From Planctomycetota bacterium (GTDB lineage Bacteria; Planctomycetota; Phycisphaerae; UBA1845; PWPN01): a stretch of DNA of 64,000 bases. Made by a program: the position numbers and the translations under genes. Location: positions 47,839 through 111,838 of the forward strand of contig JAKPHF010000027.1 of the NCBI GenBank assembly GCA_029550525.1. Reading direction: 5' to 3'. The notes below the pieces were generated by a model. The model was not told the DNA's origin. It did not search any database and saw nothing but the letters and a program-made list of their open reading frames with translations. Positions 54,041 through 63,213 of the stretch are shown in pieces. Position 1 is the stretch's first letter, and every line of letters starts with the position of its first letter.

Positions 54041-56047
54041 CTACTGTTTCAGGACGGGGAACTCGGTGATGCGAAGCCGGGTGCTCGCATAGGGCACCAG
54101 TTCCACCTCGGTCAACGGTTCGGTGGATTCCACCGGGCTGACCGGCGGGTCGTCGGCCTGGTTGTTCTTCATCTGCCAACCCGGCACGGTGCGAGCTTTC
54201 GCCTTGAGGACAACGGGGGCGGCCGACTGCTCGTAGGGCACCTTGCCGATCTTGCCCGTCTGCACCTCGAACGACTCGCCCGGCTTGTCCATCGAGATCT
54301 GCAGGGCGTAGTTCCACGGCGTGGTGGCGTCGATCTGCCAATCCACCACCGGCAGCGTCTCATGATGGCGCTTCAGGGCAGTGTACTTCTCGCCGATCTT
54401 GAGCGAGAAGTACAGCGGGCCGCGCAGCACGGACACCGCCTTGTTGTACCGCTGCTCGAGCCGGATGTTCATCGGCAGGTTCAACTCGACCACGTCGCCG
54501 TTCTGCCATTCGCGATCGATCACCGCGAACACGCCGGCCACCGGGCTCACCGACTCGGCCGCGCCGCCCGAGGCGGGCTTGATCGTGCACTTCGCGCCGA
54601 CCGCCCAGCCCGGAACGCGCACGTGCAGCGGGAACTTCACCGCCTTGGGCGTGGTCAGCTTGAATCGAATCGCCCCGTTGAACGGGTATTCGGTCTCTTC
54701 CTCGATTGTGACCGTCGTGCCGTCGGCGACCTTGGCCTTTACAACACTCGGTCCCAGCGCGACGGCGGCCAAGCCGCGATCAGGCGTTGCCATCCACATG
54801 TGGCTCACAAACTTCGGCCAGCCCTGGTGCATGTTGGCCGTGCAGCAGCCGAAATTCGGCTCCAGGCCGAACACGTTCGAATCGTCGCCGTTGGTACTCC
54901 ACTGACGCTTGGCCACCGAGCAGAACACCTGGTTGGCCTGCTGATCGTACTGATGGCCCCAGAAGTCGGCGGTGTGGGCGCCGGGATTGGCGTTGTAGGC
55001 CAGCAGTTCGAGCCGGTCGGCGAACGCCGCGTCGCCCAGGGCCGCGACGAGTTGCTCGAGCGAGAACATGAATTCCACGACCGCGCAGGTCTCCGTCCCC
55101 TGCGTGGGCCGCCGGCCGGAGAGATGCTCGTCGCCCGAGAATCGCCCGGTCACCTGGCCGTGATACTTGTCGAGGCTCTTGAGCCCTTCATACACGGCCT
55201 TGGCGTCGAAGGGGTTACCCGACTGCTGATACCAGATGCCGGGATACTTCACCGCCATGGCGATGTTCACCACATGCGAGGGATGGCCGTACTGAATGCC
55301 TTCCTTCAGTGCTTTGTCATCGTAGGGGAAATCGACGAAGTAGGAGTGCCAGTCGAAGCTGGTCAGGTAGATGCTCTTGACCACGTCGAGCAATGCCGGG
55401 TCGCCGGTGCGGTTGTAGAGCCAATAGGCCGTAACCGCGTGCTCCATGGCCCGGACGCCGCGCCATTGCGAGTCCGGCCAATCCGTGGGATGGCTGGCCA
55501 GGTAACGGAAGTAGCCCTGGATGACCTCCAGTGCCCGCGGGTCGCCGGTGGCTTCGTGGTACTGCGTGAGCACCTTGAGGCCGACTGCCAGCGGCCAGCG
55601 GTCGTGATTGTCGGCCGGGCCGAACCAGCCGTTGGGCTGCGCGCTGGCCAAGATGGGCTCGATCCATGTCTTCACTTTGGCCAGGAGCTTGGGATCGTCC
55701 AGCAGATAGGCCAGCGGGACGAGGCCGTCGAGATAATATGGCCCGCGCTCCCAGGCATCGCCTTCCTTGTCGCCCTTCCACTTGTTCTGCTTGAGGCTCG
55801 GCCAGAACTCGTCGATGTGGCCGGTCATGCCTTCGGCCTGCACCACCAGTTGGTCCTTGAGCCAGCCGGCGGGCTTGACCGCCCCCAAGGGCAGCGGGAT
55901 GTACGCCGATGGGGTCAGGGGAGCGCGATTCGCGGGGTAGAGAGTGTTGGCCGCCTGTGCAGCGGAAGCGTTGGAACGATCTTGCGCATAAACCATGCTG
56001 TTTACTCCGGCCAATAGAATGGTGGTCGCGAGCAATCCTCGTTTCAC
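54041..56047 (-). CDS. GH127-type beta-L-arabinofuranosidase, secreted
   Basis: 668 residues from GTG 56047; GGGAGG five bases upstream. Signal peptide VKRGLLATTILLAGVNSMVYA. The (alpha/alpha) barrel contains WERGPYYLDGLVPLAYLL, NGWFGP, QGTETCAVVEFM and PNFGCCTANMHQGWPKF; the Glu and three Cys match the Cys3-Glu zinc site of GH127, in which a Cys is the nucleophile. Followed by beta-sandwich domains (about 430-660). Known: hydrolysis of beta-L-arabinofuranosides in plant hydroxyproline-rich glycoproteins and pectin. The stop is followed by the terminator at 53957. Confidence 0.9.
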   Translation of the reverse strand: MKRGLLATTILLAGVNSMVYAQDRSNASAAQAANTLYPANRAPLTPSAYIPLPLGAVKPAGWLKDQLVVQAEGMTGHIDEFWPSLKQNKWKGDKEGDAWERGPYYLDGLVPLAYLLDDPKLLAKVKTWIEPILASAQPNGWFGPADNHDRWPLAVGLKVLTQYHEATGDPRALEVIQGYFRYLASHPTDWPDSQWRGVRAMEHAVTAYWLYNRTGDPALLDVVKSIYLTSFDWHSYFVDFPYDDKALKEGIQYGHPSHVVNIAMAVKYPGIWYQQSGNPFDAKAVYEGLKSLDKYHGQVTGRFSGDEHLSGRRPTQGTETCAVVEFMFSLEQLVAALGDAAFADRLELLAYNANPGAHTADFWGHQYDQQANQVFCSVAKRQWSTNGDDSNVFGLEPNFGCCTANMHQGWPKFVSHMWMATPDRGLAAVALGPSVVKAKVADGTTVTIEEETEYPFNGAIRFKLTTPKAVKFPLHVRVPGWAVGAKCTIKPASGGAAESVSPVAGVFAVIDREWQNGDVVELNLPMNIRLEQRYNKAVSVLRGPLYFSLKIGEKYTALKRHHETLPVVDWQIDATTPWNYALQISMDKPGESFEVQTGKIGKVPYEQSAAPVVLKAKARTVPGWQMKNNQADDPPVSPVESTEPLTEVELVPYASTRLRITEFPVLKQ

Positions 56048-56227
56048 GATAACCTCCCTCGTAGGGGCAGGCCCTTCCCGGCGGGGCGCTGCCTCGATCC
56101 TTTGGTGTTCTCCAGGAAGCTCTGCGGATCGGCGGTGAGTGTAACCGCAGCGGATGGATTTTGCACCCTGCGGGCGCGTGGAACGGGCAGTCCGCATCGC
56201 GGAAGGAGACGGCGAGGAATGCGCAAA

Positions 56228-56257
56228 GAGACGGCGGGATCAAGCCCCGCCGCTCGC
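56228..56257. repeat. GAGACGGCGGG hairpin repeat supplying a stop codon
   Basis: GAGACGGCGGGATCAAGCCC then CGCCGCTCGC; the oxidoreductase stop (56240-56242) and its last four Ala/Ser/Gly codons are inside it. Confidence 0.7.
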
Positions 56258-57367
56258 TAGCGCGGAGATGCGGGTCAGCGTTCGCTGGAGCTGCACGCCG
56301 ACGGCCAGGTTCGGATCGCCCGGCTCGCCTCGGGCCACGGCCTCCAGGAAATGGTGCAGACAGTGCATGTGGCCGTGCATCCACCCGATGTGATTCTTCG
56401 GGCTGGGCAGCACCGCCGGCTGGTCGTATCGCGACACCGTCGCGATTCGCTTCCAGCCCCGCTCGCCGCCTCGCGGCGATTCGGGATCGGCCTGGTCGTA
56501 GAAGTCCAGCCAGTTGGGATCCATGAGGTTGAACCGCAGGGCGCCCTTTTCGCCGTGGATCTCGAATCGCAGTTCGTCTTCCGTGCCGGTTGCGATCTTG
56601 CTCGCCTCGATCATCCCCGGCGCGCCCTCGGCCGTTCGAACGGTGACCATCACGTAATCCTCGCCCACCTGCGCGATCGGCCTGGACGGATTCGCAAGAT
56701 CGCGCCGGTCGGTTGACCACACCCGGCGAACGGCATGCACGGGCTCCAGCGGGCCCAGCAGGTGCTGCAGAAGATCGATGATGTGTGAGCCGAGGTCGTT
56801 CAGGACGCCGCCGCCGCGTCCGGCGTCGGCTTTCCAGTTGAGCGGCCGATTGCGATCCACGCTGCCGGAGTGCAGATACGCGCCGCGAAAATGGGTGATG
56901 GCGCCGATCCGACCTTCGTCGATCAGTTCCTTGGCTCGCAGCGTGGCCGGCCAGAACCGATACTGCAACGTCATCTGGCTGGTGCCCGTGTAAGCCGGCA
57001 GGGCGGCGGCTACGCGCTCGGCTTCCTCCAGCGTGGCGGTCAGCGGCTTGTCACAGTAGATGTGCTTGCCCGCAGCCATGGCCGCCAACAGCGCATCGAC
57101 GTGCAGGTCGTTCGGCGTGCAGATGTGCACGATGTCCACGTCGTCGCGGTGAATCAGTTCGAACTGATCCGTGGTGGCCACGTCGAAGCCGAGCATCTCT
57201 TGGGCCCGCGCTGCGCTGGCTGGATTGCTCGTGGCCACGCCGACCAGCCGGGTCCGGACGGGCACGGGTGAATAGAACAGCGGCAAGTTGATATGCCCAT
57301 ACGCGTGCACCTTTCCGATGAACCCGAAGCCGAGAATGGCCACTCCCAGCGTGCCGTCTTTCGCCAT
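56240..57367 (-). CDS. Gfo/Idh/MocA-family oxidoreductase
   Basis: 375 residues from ATG 57367; GGAG ten bases upstream. Rossmann N-terminus with GFGFIGKVHAYGH, HICTPNDLHVDALLAAMAAGKHIYCDKPLT (EKP motif as DKP), and the second domain with GGGVLNDLGSHIIDLLQHLLG. It oxidises or isomerises a sugar or sugar derivative with NAD(P). The C-terminal ASGGA is encoded by a dispersed repeat. Upstream of GH127 on the same strand and divergent from the AraR-like regulator. Confidence 0.9.
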   Translation of the reverse strand: MAKDGTLGVAILGFGFIGKVHAYGHINLPLFYSPVPVRTRLVGVATSNPASAARAQEMLGFDVATTDQFELIHRDDVDIVHICTPNDLHVDALLAAMAAGKHIYCDKPLTATLEEAERVAAALPAYTGTSQMTLQYRFWPATLRAKELIDEGRIGAITHFRGAYLHSGSVDRNRPLNWKADAGRGGGVLNDLGSHIIDLLQHLLGPLEPVHAVRRVWSTDRRDLANPSRPIAQVGEDYVMVTVRTAEGAPGMIEASKIATGTEDELRFEIHGEKGALRFNLMDPNWLDFYDQADPESPRGGERGWKRIATVSRYDQPAVLPSPKNHIGWMHGHMHCLHHFLEAVARGEPGDPNLAVGVQLQRTLTRISALASGGA

Positions 57368-57887
57368 GTCGTTTCGCTCCCGGTGTCGTTCGCCTCTCCT
57401 TAGGTGTTCAACCCCCGTGCTGAGTGCGCGGGACTTATCTGTACTGGAGGATTTCGCCGGCGGCAACGTGCGCCGCTCTCATGGTCGGTTGCCGGCGCCT
57501 CCCCGGTTCCGATCGCGGCCGGGAGACTGAGTATCGGGTTGCCCCTGATCCAGGTTGACTTCAAGCGCGCCTGAATGGGTCGCACCGTATTTCAAGCAGT
57601 CGGAAGCGATTTCGAATGTGGTGATTTCTCCCCCGCTCTCGTCGCGCGCCGGGTTTCGCGACTCCTCTCGCTCGGAGTATCAAAACGGTTCTCAAACCCG
57701 CTGGCGTCGGCTAAAATGTTGTCAGAGTCCATATCTGTGTGTGAACGCTATCGGTTCCTCCAGGAGGCCGGTGGCGAAAACCCCGAACCGGTGGGAATAA
57801 AGGCAACACGAGAGCAGCGGATCGGAGTTCTTTTCCGTCCGAACATGCTCTCTGTCCACACCTTGCAGCCTGGAATAACCTCAGACG
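57368..57887. other. Long divergent spacer with lower GC
   Basis: About 520 bp. A few short frames exist but none shows a fold or coding bias I trust; CGGTTC/GAACCG arms near 57750-57790 may form a hairpin. Confidence 0.3.
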
Positions 57888-57894
57888 TTTGTAC
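57888..57894 (+). promoter_or_regulatory. TTTGTAC half-site resembling an AraR operator
   Basis: Seven bases identical to the half-site of the Bacillus AraR operator, 21 bp before the -35 of the regulator's own promoter. A single half-site, hence weak. Confidence 0.2.
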
Positions 57895-57915
57895 ACCTCC
57901 TGCCGAAGTTGTTTC

Positions 57916-57944
57916 TTGACGGGCGCGAACGCGAAAGCGATAAT
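57916..57944 (+). promoter_or_regulatory. Promoter of the AraR-like regulator
   Basis: TTGACG, 17-bp spacer, GATAAT. The 5' leader would be about 125 bases. Confidence 0.65.
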
Positions 57945-58076
57945 CGCCATGCGCGTGGGCTTTGCCCGGTTCATCTCGTCATCAGCTGGGATTCTCCCGA
58001 TCGCTCACGCGTGTAGTTGACGACAATTTGGCATCGTCTCGGATCAAGACCTCGGCACAGGGACGGGGGCAGCAAT

Positions 58077-59210
58077 ATGACCATTGAACCGATCGACAGC
58101 ACCCGGAGTGTGCAAAAGGGGGATCTCAGTTACAAGTATCAGCGGTTGCGCGAACGTTTGCGAATGGCCGTCAAGAACGGCGAACTGACGGGCAAGCTGC
58201 CCGGCGAGCGCGAGCTGGCGCGCCGCTATTCCGCCAATGCCAAGACGATCAACAAGGCCCTGAACGACCTGGCCATGGAAGGTCTGATCCTGCGGCATGT
58301 GGGACGCGGCACGTTCGTGGCAGGCAGCGGGCCGTCGCCGAAGATCCCGGCCATGCCTTCACGCAAGTTTGCCTGGATCGCACCCTCGGTCGAGCAGCGG
58401 GACGGCAAGATCCTTCTCTCCATCACCTCCGACCTCCTGCAGGTCCGAGGCCATCGCGTCGAGGTCATCGAGGCCCACCTCAACAAGACCGGTGAACTGC
58501 CCGATCTGGCCTTGACTCCCGGCATTCTCCGTCAGGTGGACGGTGTCCTCGTCTTCGCCGCTCGGCCCTCACGCGAGCTCCTGGCCAATCTCCGGCGGCG
58601 GCACTTGCCCGTGGTGCTCGTGAACAATCATCATCCGGACATTCGGCTGCCCACTGTGCTGACCGACCTGTCGCACGGGGCGTTCGCTTTGACCGAACGC
58701 TGCATCCAGCTCGGCCATCGTCGCATTGCCGTTCTGATCCCGCCCGCATCGCTGCCAGCGGGGGCGGCGGCACAGACCGGCTACGAAGCGGCCATGCGCT
58801 ACTACGGCCTCGAACATTTCCATCGTCTGAGCGTGGACGACAGCTTCGATTTCGGCACACTGACCGCGGGCGAGTCCCGACCCACCGCGCTACTCTGCGT
58901 ATCGGGCGCGTTGGCGACGCTGGTCCGCGAGAAGATGCAGCAGGCCGGTGTGTCGCTGCCTGCCGACATGAGCATTGCCGCCATCTGTGGTCCGGGCGAG
59001 AGCTGCGCTGAACGCGAGTCCATCACCGCCTACGAGTTCGATCCCAAACGCGTCATGTACTGGGCCACCGAGTTCCTCACCGAAGGCACGTCGCCGCACG
59101 GTCCGCAAATGGCCATCGTTCCCGGCCACCTGATCGACCGCGGTTCCCTGGCCCTCGCGCCCGTGCGCCCCGACGCGCCTGCCCACCCGACCGGCGAAGC
59201 CAAACTCTGA
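58077..59210 (+). CDS. GntR-LacI hybrid transcription regulator (AraR-like)
   Basis: 377 residues from ATG 58077. N-terminal GntR winged helix about 15-85 (LSYKYQRLRERLRMAVKNGEL, LPGERELARRYSANAKTINKALNDLAMEGLI, GRGTFVAG) joined to a LacI-type periplasmic-binding fold (about 100-370: VNNHHPDIRLPTVLTDLSHGAFALTERCIQLGHRRIAVLIPP; EKMQQAGVSLPADMSIAAICGPG). This is the AraR architecture, where arabinose lifts repression. It neighbours a GH127 arabinofuranosidase, so an arabinose-responsive role is a reasonable inference. Confidence 0.87.
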   Translation: MTIEPIDSTRSVQKGDLSYKYQRLRERLRMAVKNGELTGKLPGERELARRYSANAKTINKALNDLAMEGLILRHVGRGTFVAGSGPSPKIPAMPSRKFAWIAPSVEQRDGKILLSITSDLLQVRGHRVEVIEAHLNKTGELPDLALTPGILRQVDGVLVFAARPSRELLANLRRRHLPVVLVNNHHPDIRLPTVLTDLSHGAFALTERCIQLGHRRIAVLIPPASLPAGAAAQTGYEAAMRYYGLEHFHRLSVDDSFDFGTLTAGESRPTALLCVSGALATLVREKMQQAGVSLPADMSIAAICGPGESCAERESITAYEFDPKRVMYWATEFLTEGTSPHGPQMAIVPGHLIDRGSLALAPVRPDAPAHPTGEAKL

Positions 59211-59326
59211 TCCGCCGTTCGCGCTCTTTGGGGGGCGGTCGTCCCGCCCGCCTGAGAAGCGGGCATGTTGTTCGCCTCCGGACAAGCAGCAAAGCCACCA
59301 ACCGGAAGCGAGGCCCGCACTGCGAC

Positions 59327-62041
59327 CTACGGCAGCGTTTCCAGCCGGGCGTCATCGAAGAGCGTCAGGTTCCAGACGTTGGCTCTGCGCATTTCGTGGC
59401 GGATGAAGACGGTGAGCCTTGCGTAGCGAGCGGTCGCCTCGACGGCCAGTTGCGTCCATTGCTGTTCGCTCTCGGTCGGCGCGGACCAGATGACGTCGGG
59501 CGAATTGGGGTCGTGGCCACCGGTGGGATCGATGCCGATGCGGCAGTTGTTATCGAGCGGCTGGGCGGCCGAACCTTCGGTGCGAGTGTACACGCGAGCG
59601 CTGAACCGATACGTGACACCCGGGACGGCCTGCACCGTCTGATACGCGCCGCCGTTCTTCACGTTCGAACCGGCCTGGGCAAAGTACAAGCCCTCGCCTT
59701 CATAGCTCGGCACGGCGAAGATCGTTTGCGTGCTCGCCGTCGTCCCGTCGGTGTCGCCGAAGCTGAACCAGCCCTCGAGCAGACCGGCCTGGCCTGGCAC
59801 GAACTGGTTGAACCCGCCATTCACCAGACCGGCCGGCGCCGGTAGGGCAGGGCACTTCAGGTCGAGAGCTTCGGACTCGTTTGCCGCCACCTGAATCGGC
59901 TCCGAGATCGCCCCTTCCACACCCGGCGCGATGGCTCGCACGCGCACCGGCATGCCGGCGGGCACAGTCAACCGGTAGCGGCCGTCCGCATCGGTGACAG
60001 CCACGAACACCGGTGAATCCGAGGACACGCACGCATGAGCGATGGGGCGGTCGCGGAAGTCCGTGATCTGCCCGGTGATCGTCCCGGTTGTCAAGTCGGG
60101 GTGGCGCTCCTGCATGTCGATCACCGTCTGAGCGAACAGCTCGCGGTTCTGCTCATACAGCGGCGGTACGTAGCCGGTGGTGCGATAGCGCGCGTCGCCG
60201 GGCAGGGGAAAGTCGGCTTCGCCGACGAAGGGAGCAGAGAACCAGTAGTCGCCGTCCGCCTTGTCCACGCCGAGGGTGATGCGGAGACGCGACGTGCGCG
60301 GCGGCCCCAGCAGTGCGGCGGTGATCCGATGCCATCGGCCGTCGGCGCGGAAGTCCGGCGCGAACGCGCGAGCCGTGCTCAGCAACGTGCCGCGCCCATT
60401 GCAGGCAGCCAGCTCCAGCCACGGTCCGGTACCCGACTCGAAGCGCCGGCCGTCCGAGGCTCCCGTGCTGCGCACCATGACCTCGGCGACGTAGACTTCG
60501 TTGGGATAGGCGCTGTTGTACGGACCGTACGTATACACACCGCGCGAGACGGCATCTGCTCGTCCCGACAAGCGCAGCGCCAGTCCACCTTCCGGCGCGC
60601 GGGTCTGCGGATCCAGCACGTACTCATGGGCCTGCAAGCCGCCGATGGCCGTCCAGCCCACGGGATGCCGTGCTGTCGGGGGATCCCAGGCTTCACCGAA
60701 GTGTGCGGGCACCAGGCTTGCCAACTCCACGCGGACGTCGTACCGGACCGTCGTATCGGCGGTGGCCTGCACTTGGTGTGGCGGCACGGGCCGGCACGAG
60801 TCGGAGAAGACCTCCACGCGATACGCCCCCGGCGGAAGGCCGGTGATCTCGTATTCGCCGCGATCGTTCGTCACGCCGCCGTACAAACCTGGTTCGGTGT
60901 AGACCACCACCCGCGGCACGCCAATGCCGGAGTCGCTCCAGGTCACGCGGCCGGCGATGCGGGCGTTGCCGGTGGGCATCCAGTCGCGTCCGGGCGACTT
61001 GGGCTCTCTCATGCACGCGTAGTAGATGGGCTTGGGCCGGCCGTCATGATCCATGAATGCCCAGCCGTCCCAGCCGTGCCAGGGCAGATCCCAGAGCATG
61101 AACGGCGCCACCATCTCGATCCGCTCGTCGGGCACGTAGTAGTCACGGAACGCGCGGGCCATATATTCGGCGCGGTTGTCCTCGCGAATGGGCGGGTGAG
61201 CCGGGTTCTTGCCCGTCGGTCCGATCTCCAATTCGTAGCCGGTCTCCGTGCACATGAGCCGGATGGGGCTCACGCCGTGCTTCGCCAATACGCGGGCGGT
61301 CAACTCGTATGAGCGGAGTGTGGTCTCGGCCGGCGCCACCTCGGGCGGATTGTTCGCCCCGTACGGATGCAGGCCCCAGAAATCGACGACGTCCTTCAGC
61401 TCGGGCCGGTACGCGAGCATGCGGTCGTAATACTCGGCCCCGCTGCCCGCCATGCCGCACGAGCAGACCTTGAGCCCCGGGTATGCCTGCTTGACTTCGA
61501 TGGCGAAGTCCAGCAGCCATTGAGCGTACTTTTCCGGCGGGAACGCGTTGCCGATGTTGACCTCGTTCATCACCTCGACGGCATAGAACGGGATGCCCGC
61601 CTCGTACATGGTGCGCCAGATGGCCGCCTTGGCCTTGGCCGCCGTCCGCATGGTGCCGTCGGCATCGAGACGCGGATAGGGTTTGCCTTCCTCGCAGAAG
61701 CGTTTGTCGGGATACGCGCCGCCGCAGATGGGGATGAGATGGAAGGCTCGGACCATGGCCATGTTGCGGCGCACGCGTTCGACATCGGCGTCGGGCGAGA
61801 TGCCATGACGCAGGTAGCCCCAGTCCCCGACCAGCGTCCGCGCAAGGCCAAGCAGCCGAGTGGTGCCCGCCGTGCTGAAGCCGCTGTCCCAGCCGAGGTT
61901 GATGCCCCACACGTTGCCTTGCCGCCCACCGCTCGTCCCGGTGTCCGCCGCCTGCGATGGCGACTGCCCGCTCGCGGCTGTCGTTGCCGCTGCCGCGATC
62001 AGGAGGAACCGCACGGAACAGGAACGCGCACGTCGTTGCAT
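59327..62041 (-). CDS. Large secreted clan-A-like glycosidase with carbohydrate-binding regions
   Basis: 904 residues; AGGAGAGG before ATG. Signal peptide MQRRARSCSVRFLLIAAAATTAASG. TIM barrel about 40-350 with acid/base Glu in YAVEVMNEVNIG and nucleophile Glu in RLMCTETGYE; I cannot assign a GH family number (GH39, GH53 or GH79-like). Then a CarboxypepD_reg-like Ig domain (about 365-440: IAGRVTWSDSGIGVPRVVVYTEPG), a jelly-roll region (about 450-600), a second CarboxypepD_reg domain (about 655-725) and a C-terminal CBM-like beta-sandwich (about 740-900: VNGGFNQFVPG, YTRTEGSAAQ). Adjacent to the AraR-like gene and convergent with it. Confidence 0.85.
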   Translation of the reverse strand: MQRRARSCSVRFLLIAAAATTAASGQSPSQAADTGTSGGRQGNVWGINLGWDSGFSTAGTTRLLGLARTLVGDWGYLRHGISPDADVERVRRNMAMVRAFHLIPICGGAYPDKRFCEEGKPYPRLDADGTMRTAAKAKAAIWRTMYEAGIPFYAVEVMNEVNIGNAFPPEKYAQWLLDFAIEVKQAYPGLKVCSCGMAGSGAEYYDRMLAYRPELKDVVDFWGLHPYGANNPPEVAPAETTLRSYELTARVLAKHGVSPIRLMCTETGYELEIGPTGKNPAHPPIREDNRAEYMARAFRDYYVPDERIEMVAPFMLWDLPWHGWDGWAFMDHDGRPKPIYYACMREPKSPGRDWMPTGNARIAGRVTWSDSGIGVPRVVVYTEPGLYGGVTNDRGEYEITGLPPGAYRVEVFSDSCRPVPPHQVQATADTTVRYDVRVELASLVPAHFGEAWDPPTARHPVGWTAIGGLQAHEYVLDPQTRAPEGGLALRLSGRADAVSRGVYTYGPYNSAYPNEVYVAEVMVRSTGASDGRRFESGTGPWLELAACNGRGTLLSTARAFAPDFRADGRWHRITAALLGPPRTSRLRITLGVDKADGDYWFSAPFVGEADFPLPGDARYRTTGYVPPLYEQNRELFAQTVIDMQERHPDLTTGTITGQITDFRDRPIAHACVSSDSPVFVAVTDADGRYRLTVPAGMPVRVRAIAPGVEGAISEPIQVAANESEALDLKCPALPAPAGLVNGGFNQFVPGQAGLLEGWFSFGDTDGTTASTQTIFAVPSYEGEGLYFAQAGSNVKNGGAYQTVQAVPGVTYRFSARVYTRTEGSAAQPLDNNCRIGIDPTGGHDPNSPDVIWSAPTESEQQWTQLAVEATARYARLTVFIRHEMRRANVWNLTLFDDARLETLP

Positions 62042-62186
62042 GGGATATCCTCTCCTGTTGAATGGACGGCAAGCATGCCCGCCGTCCGAGTGCAGGGGCA
62101 GACCCTGCCGCGTGTGATGGGAGCAGCACTGTACGCGAGACCATTCGACGAGGCGGGAGCGCGGACCGGCAAGCCGGTTCGTATTC

Positions 62187-63113
62187 TCAACTCGCCGCGC
62201 CGTCGGAGAACAGAGCCTGCACGAATGTCTCGGGATCGAAAGGCTCGATGTCAGTGGGCTTTTCGCCCAGCCCCACGAACTTCACCGGGATGTTGATCTG
62301 GTCGTGGATGCCGACGACGATGCCGCCTTTCGCCGACCCGTCCAGCTTGGCCAGGAACAGCCCCGTGACCTTGACCGTCTGACTGAAGATGCGGGCCTGG
62401 TTGATCGCGTTCTGACCGATGGTCGAATCGAGCACCAGAAGCACTTCGTGAGGGGCGCCGGGGATCTTCTTTTCCACCACGCGCTGAATCTTGTTCAGTT
62501 CGCGCATCAGGTGGTCCTGCGTGTGCAGTCGGCCGGCGGTGTCGATGATCAGCACGTCCGCCTGACGCGCCACCGCCGCCTCGCAGCCGTCGTAGGCCAC
62601 CGCGCCGGGATCGGCCCCCTGGTCGTGCTTGACGATCTGCACGCCCAGCCGGTTCGCCCACTCGGTGAGCTGGGCCACTGCCGCCGCTCGGAACGTGTCG
62701 CCGGCGGCCAGGATCACCTTCTTGCCCTGCCCGTGCAGGTAATGACAGAGCTTGGCCACACTGGTGGTCTTGCCCGATCCGTTGATGCCGACCACGAGGA
62801 TGACCGTCGGTCCGGACTCAGCAAAATTCAGCCGCCGATCCGCCTCCGGCCAGTAGCCGACGATCTTCTTCTGCAGGAAGGGGATGATCTCCTGCGTCTC
62901 GTGAATCTCGCCCGACTTGTACGCTCGGCGAACCTCATCGACCAGGCGGGCGGTGACGGCGGGCCCCATGTCGTCGGCCAGCATGGTCTCTTCGAGCTGA
63001 TCGATAATCGCGTCGTCAATCTTGCGGCCGAACGGCAGGATGGATCGGAAGCTCCGCCCGATCTTCTCCCGCGTCTTGGCCAGCCCCTGTTTGAATCGGT
63101 CGAAAAGTCCCAT
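62187..63113 (-). CDS. ftsY: Signal recognition particle receptor FtsY
   Basis: 308 residues. NG domain only, without the acidic A domain: P-loop VVGINGSGKTTSVAKL, DTFRAAAVAQLTEWA, DTAGR in IIDTAGRLHTQDHLMREL, AKLDGSAKGG and GLGEKPTDIEPFDPETFV. The N-terminal helix (LFDRFKQGLAKTREKIG) is the membrane/SRP contact. It docks SRP-ribosome complexes to SecYEG. No ribosome site precedes the ATG; the leader consists of heptad repeat. Confidence 0.95.
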   Translation of the reverse strand: MGLFDRFKQGLAKTREKIGRSFRSILPFGRKIDDAIIDQLEETMLADDMGPAVTARLVDEVRRAYKSGEIHETQEIIPFLQKKIVGYWPEADRRLNFAESGPTVILVVGINGSGKTTSVAKLCHYLHGQGKKVILAAGDTFRAAAVAQLTEWANRLGVQIVKHDQGADPGAVAYDGCEAAVARQADVLIIDTAGRLHTQDHLMRELNKIQRVVEKKIPGAPHEVLLVLDSTIGQNAINQARIFSQTVKVTGLFLAKLDGSAKGGIVVGIHDQINIPVKFVGLGEKPTDIEPFDPETFVQALFSDGAAS

Positions 63114-63115
63114 AG

Positions 63116-63212
63116 GTAGTAAGCTTTAAGCCATAGGCTGTAAGCTATAAGCTCACAGCTGCCAGTTGTGTGAGCCCCTGGCTGATCGCTGACAGCTGAC
63201 AGCTGACAGCTA
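63116..63212. repeat. Heptad tract between nusB and ftsY
   Basis: AGCTTTA, AGCCATA, GGCTGTA, AGCTATA, AGCTCAC, AGCTGCC, then CCTGGCTGATCGC and three TGACAGC units ending five bases from the nusB stop. Confidence 0.8.
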
Positions 63213-63213
63213 T

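Noticed and set aside
57575..57919. Possible 114-codon gene or regulator remnant
   Set aside because: REQRIGVLFRPN looks faintly like a LacI-type segment, but there is no ribosome site, fold or coding bias, and the frame ends at the regulator's promoter.
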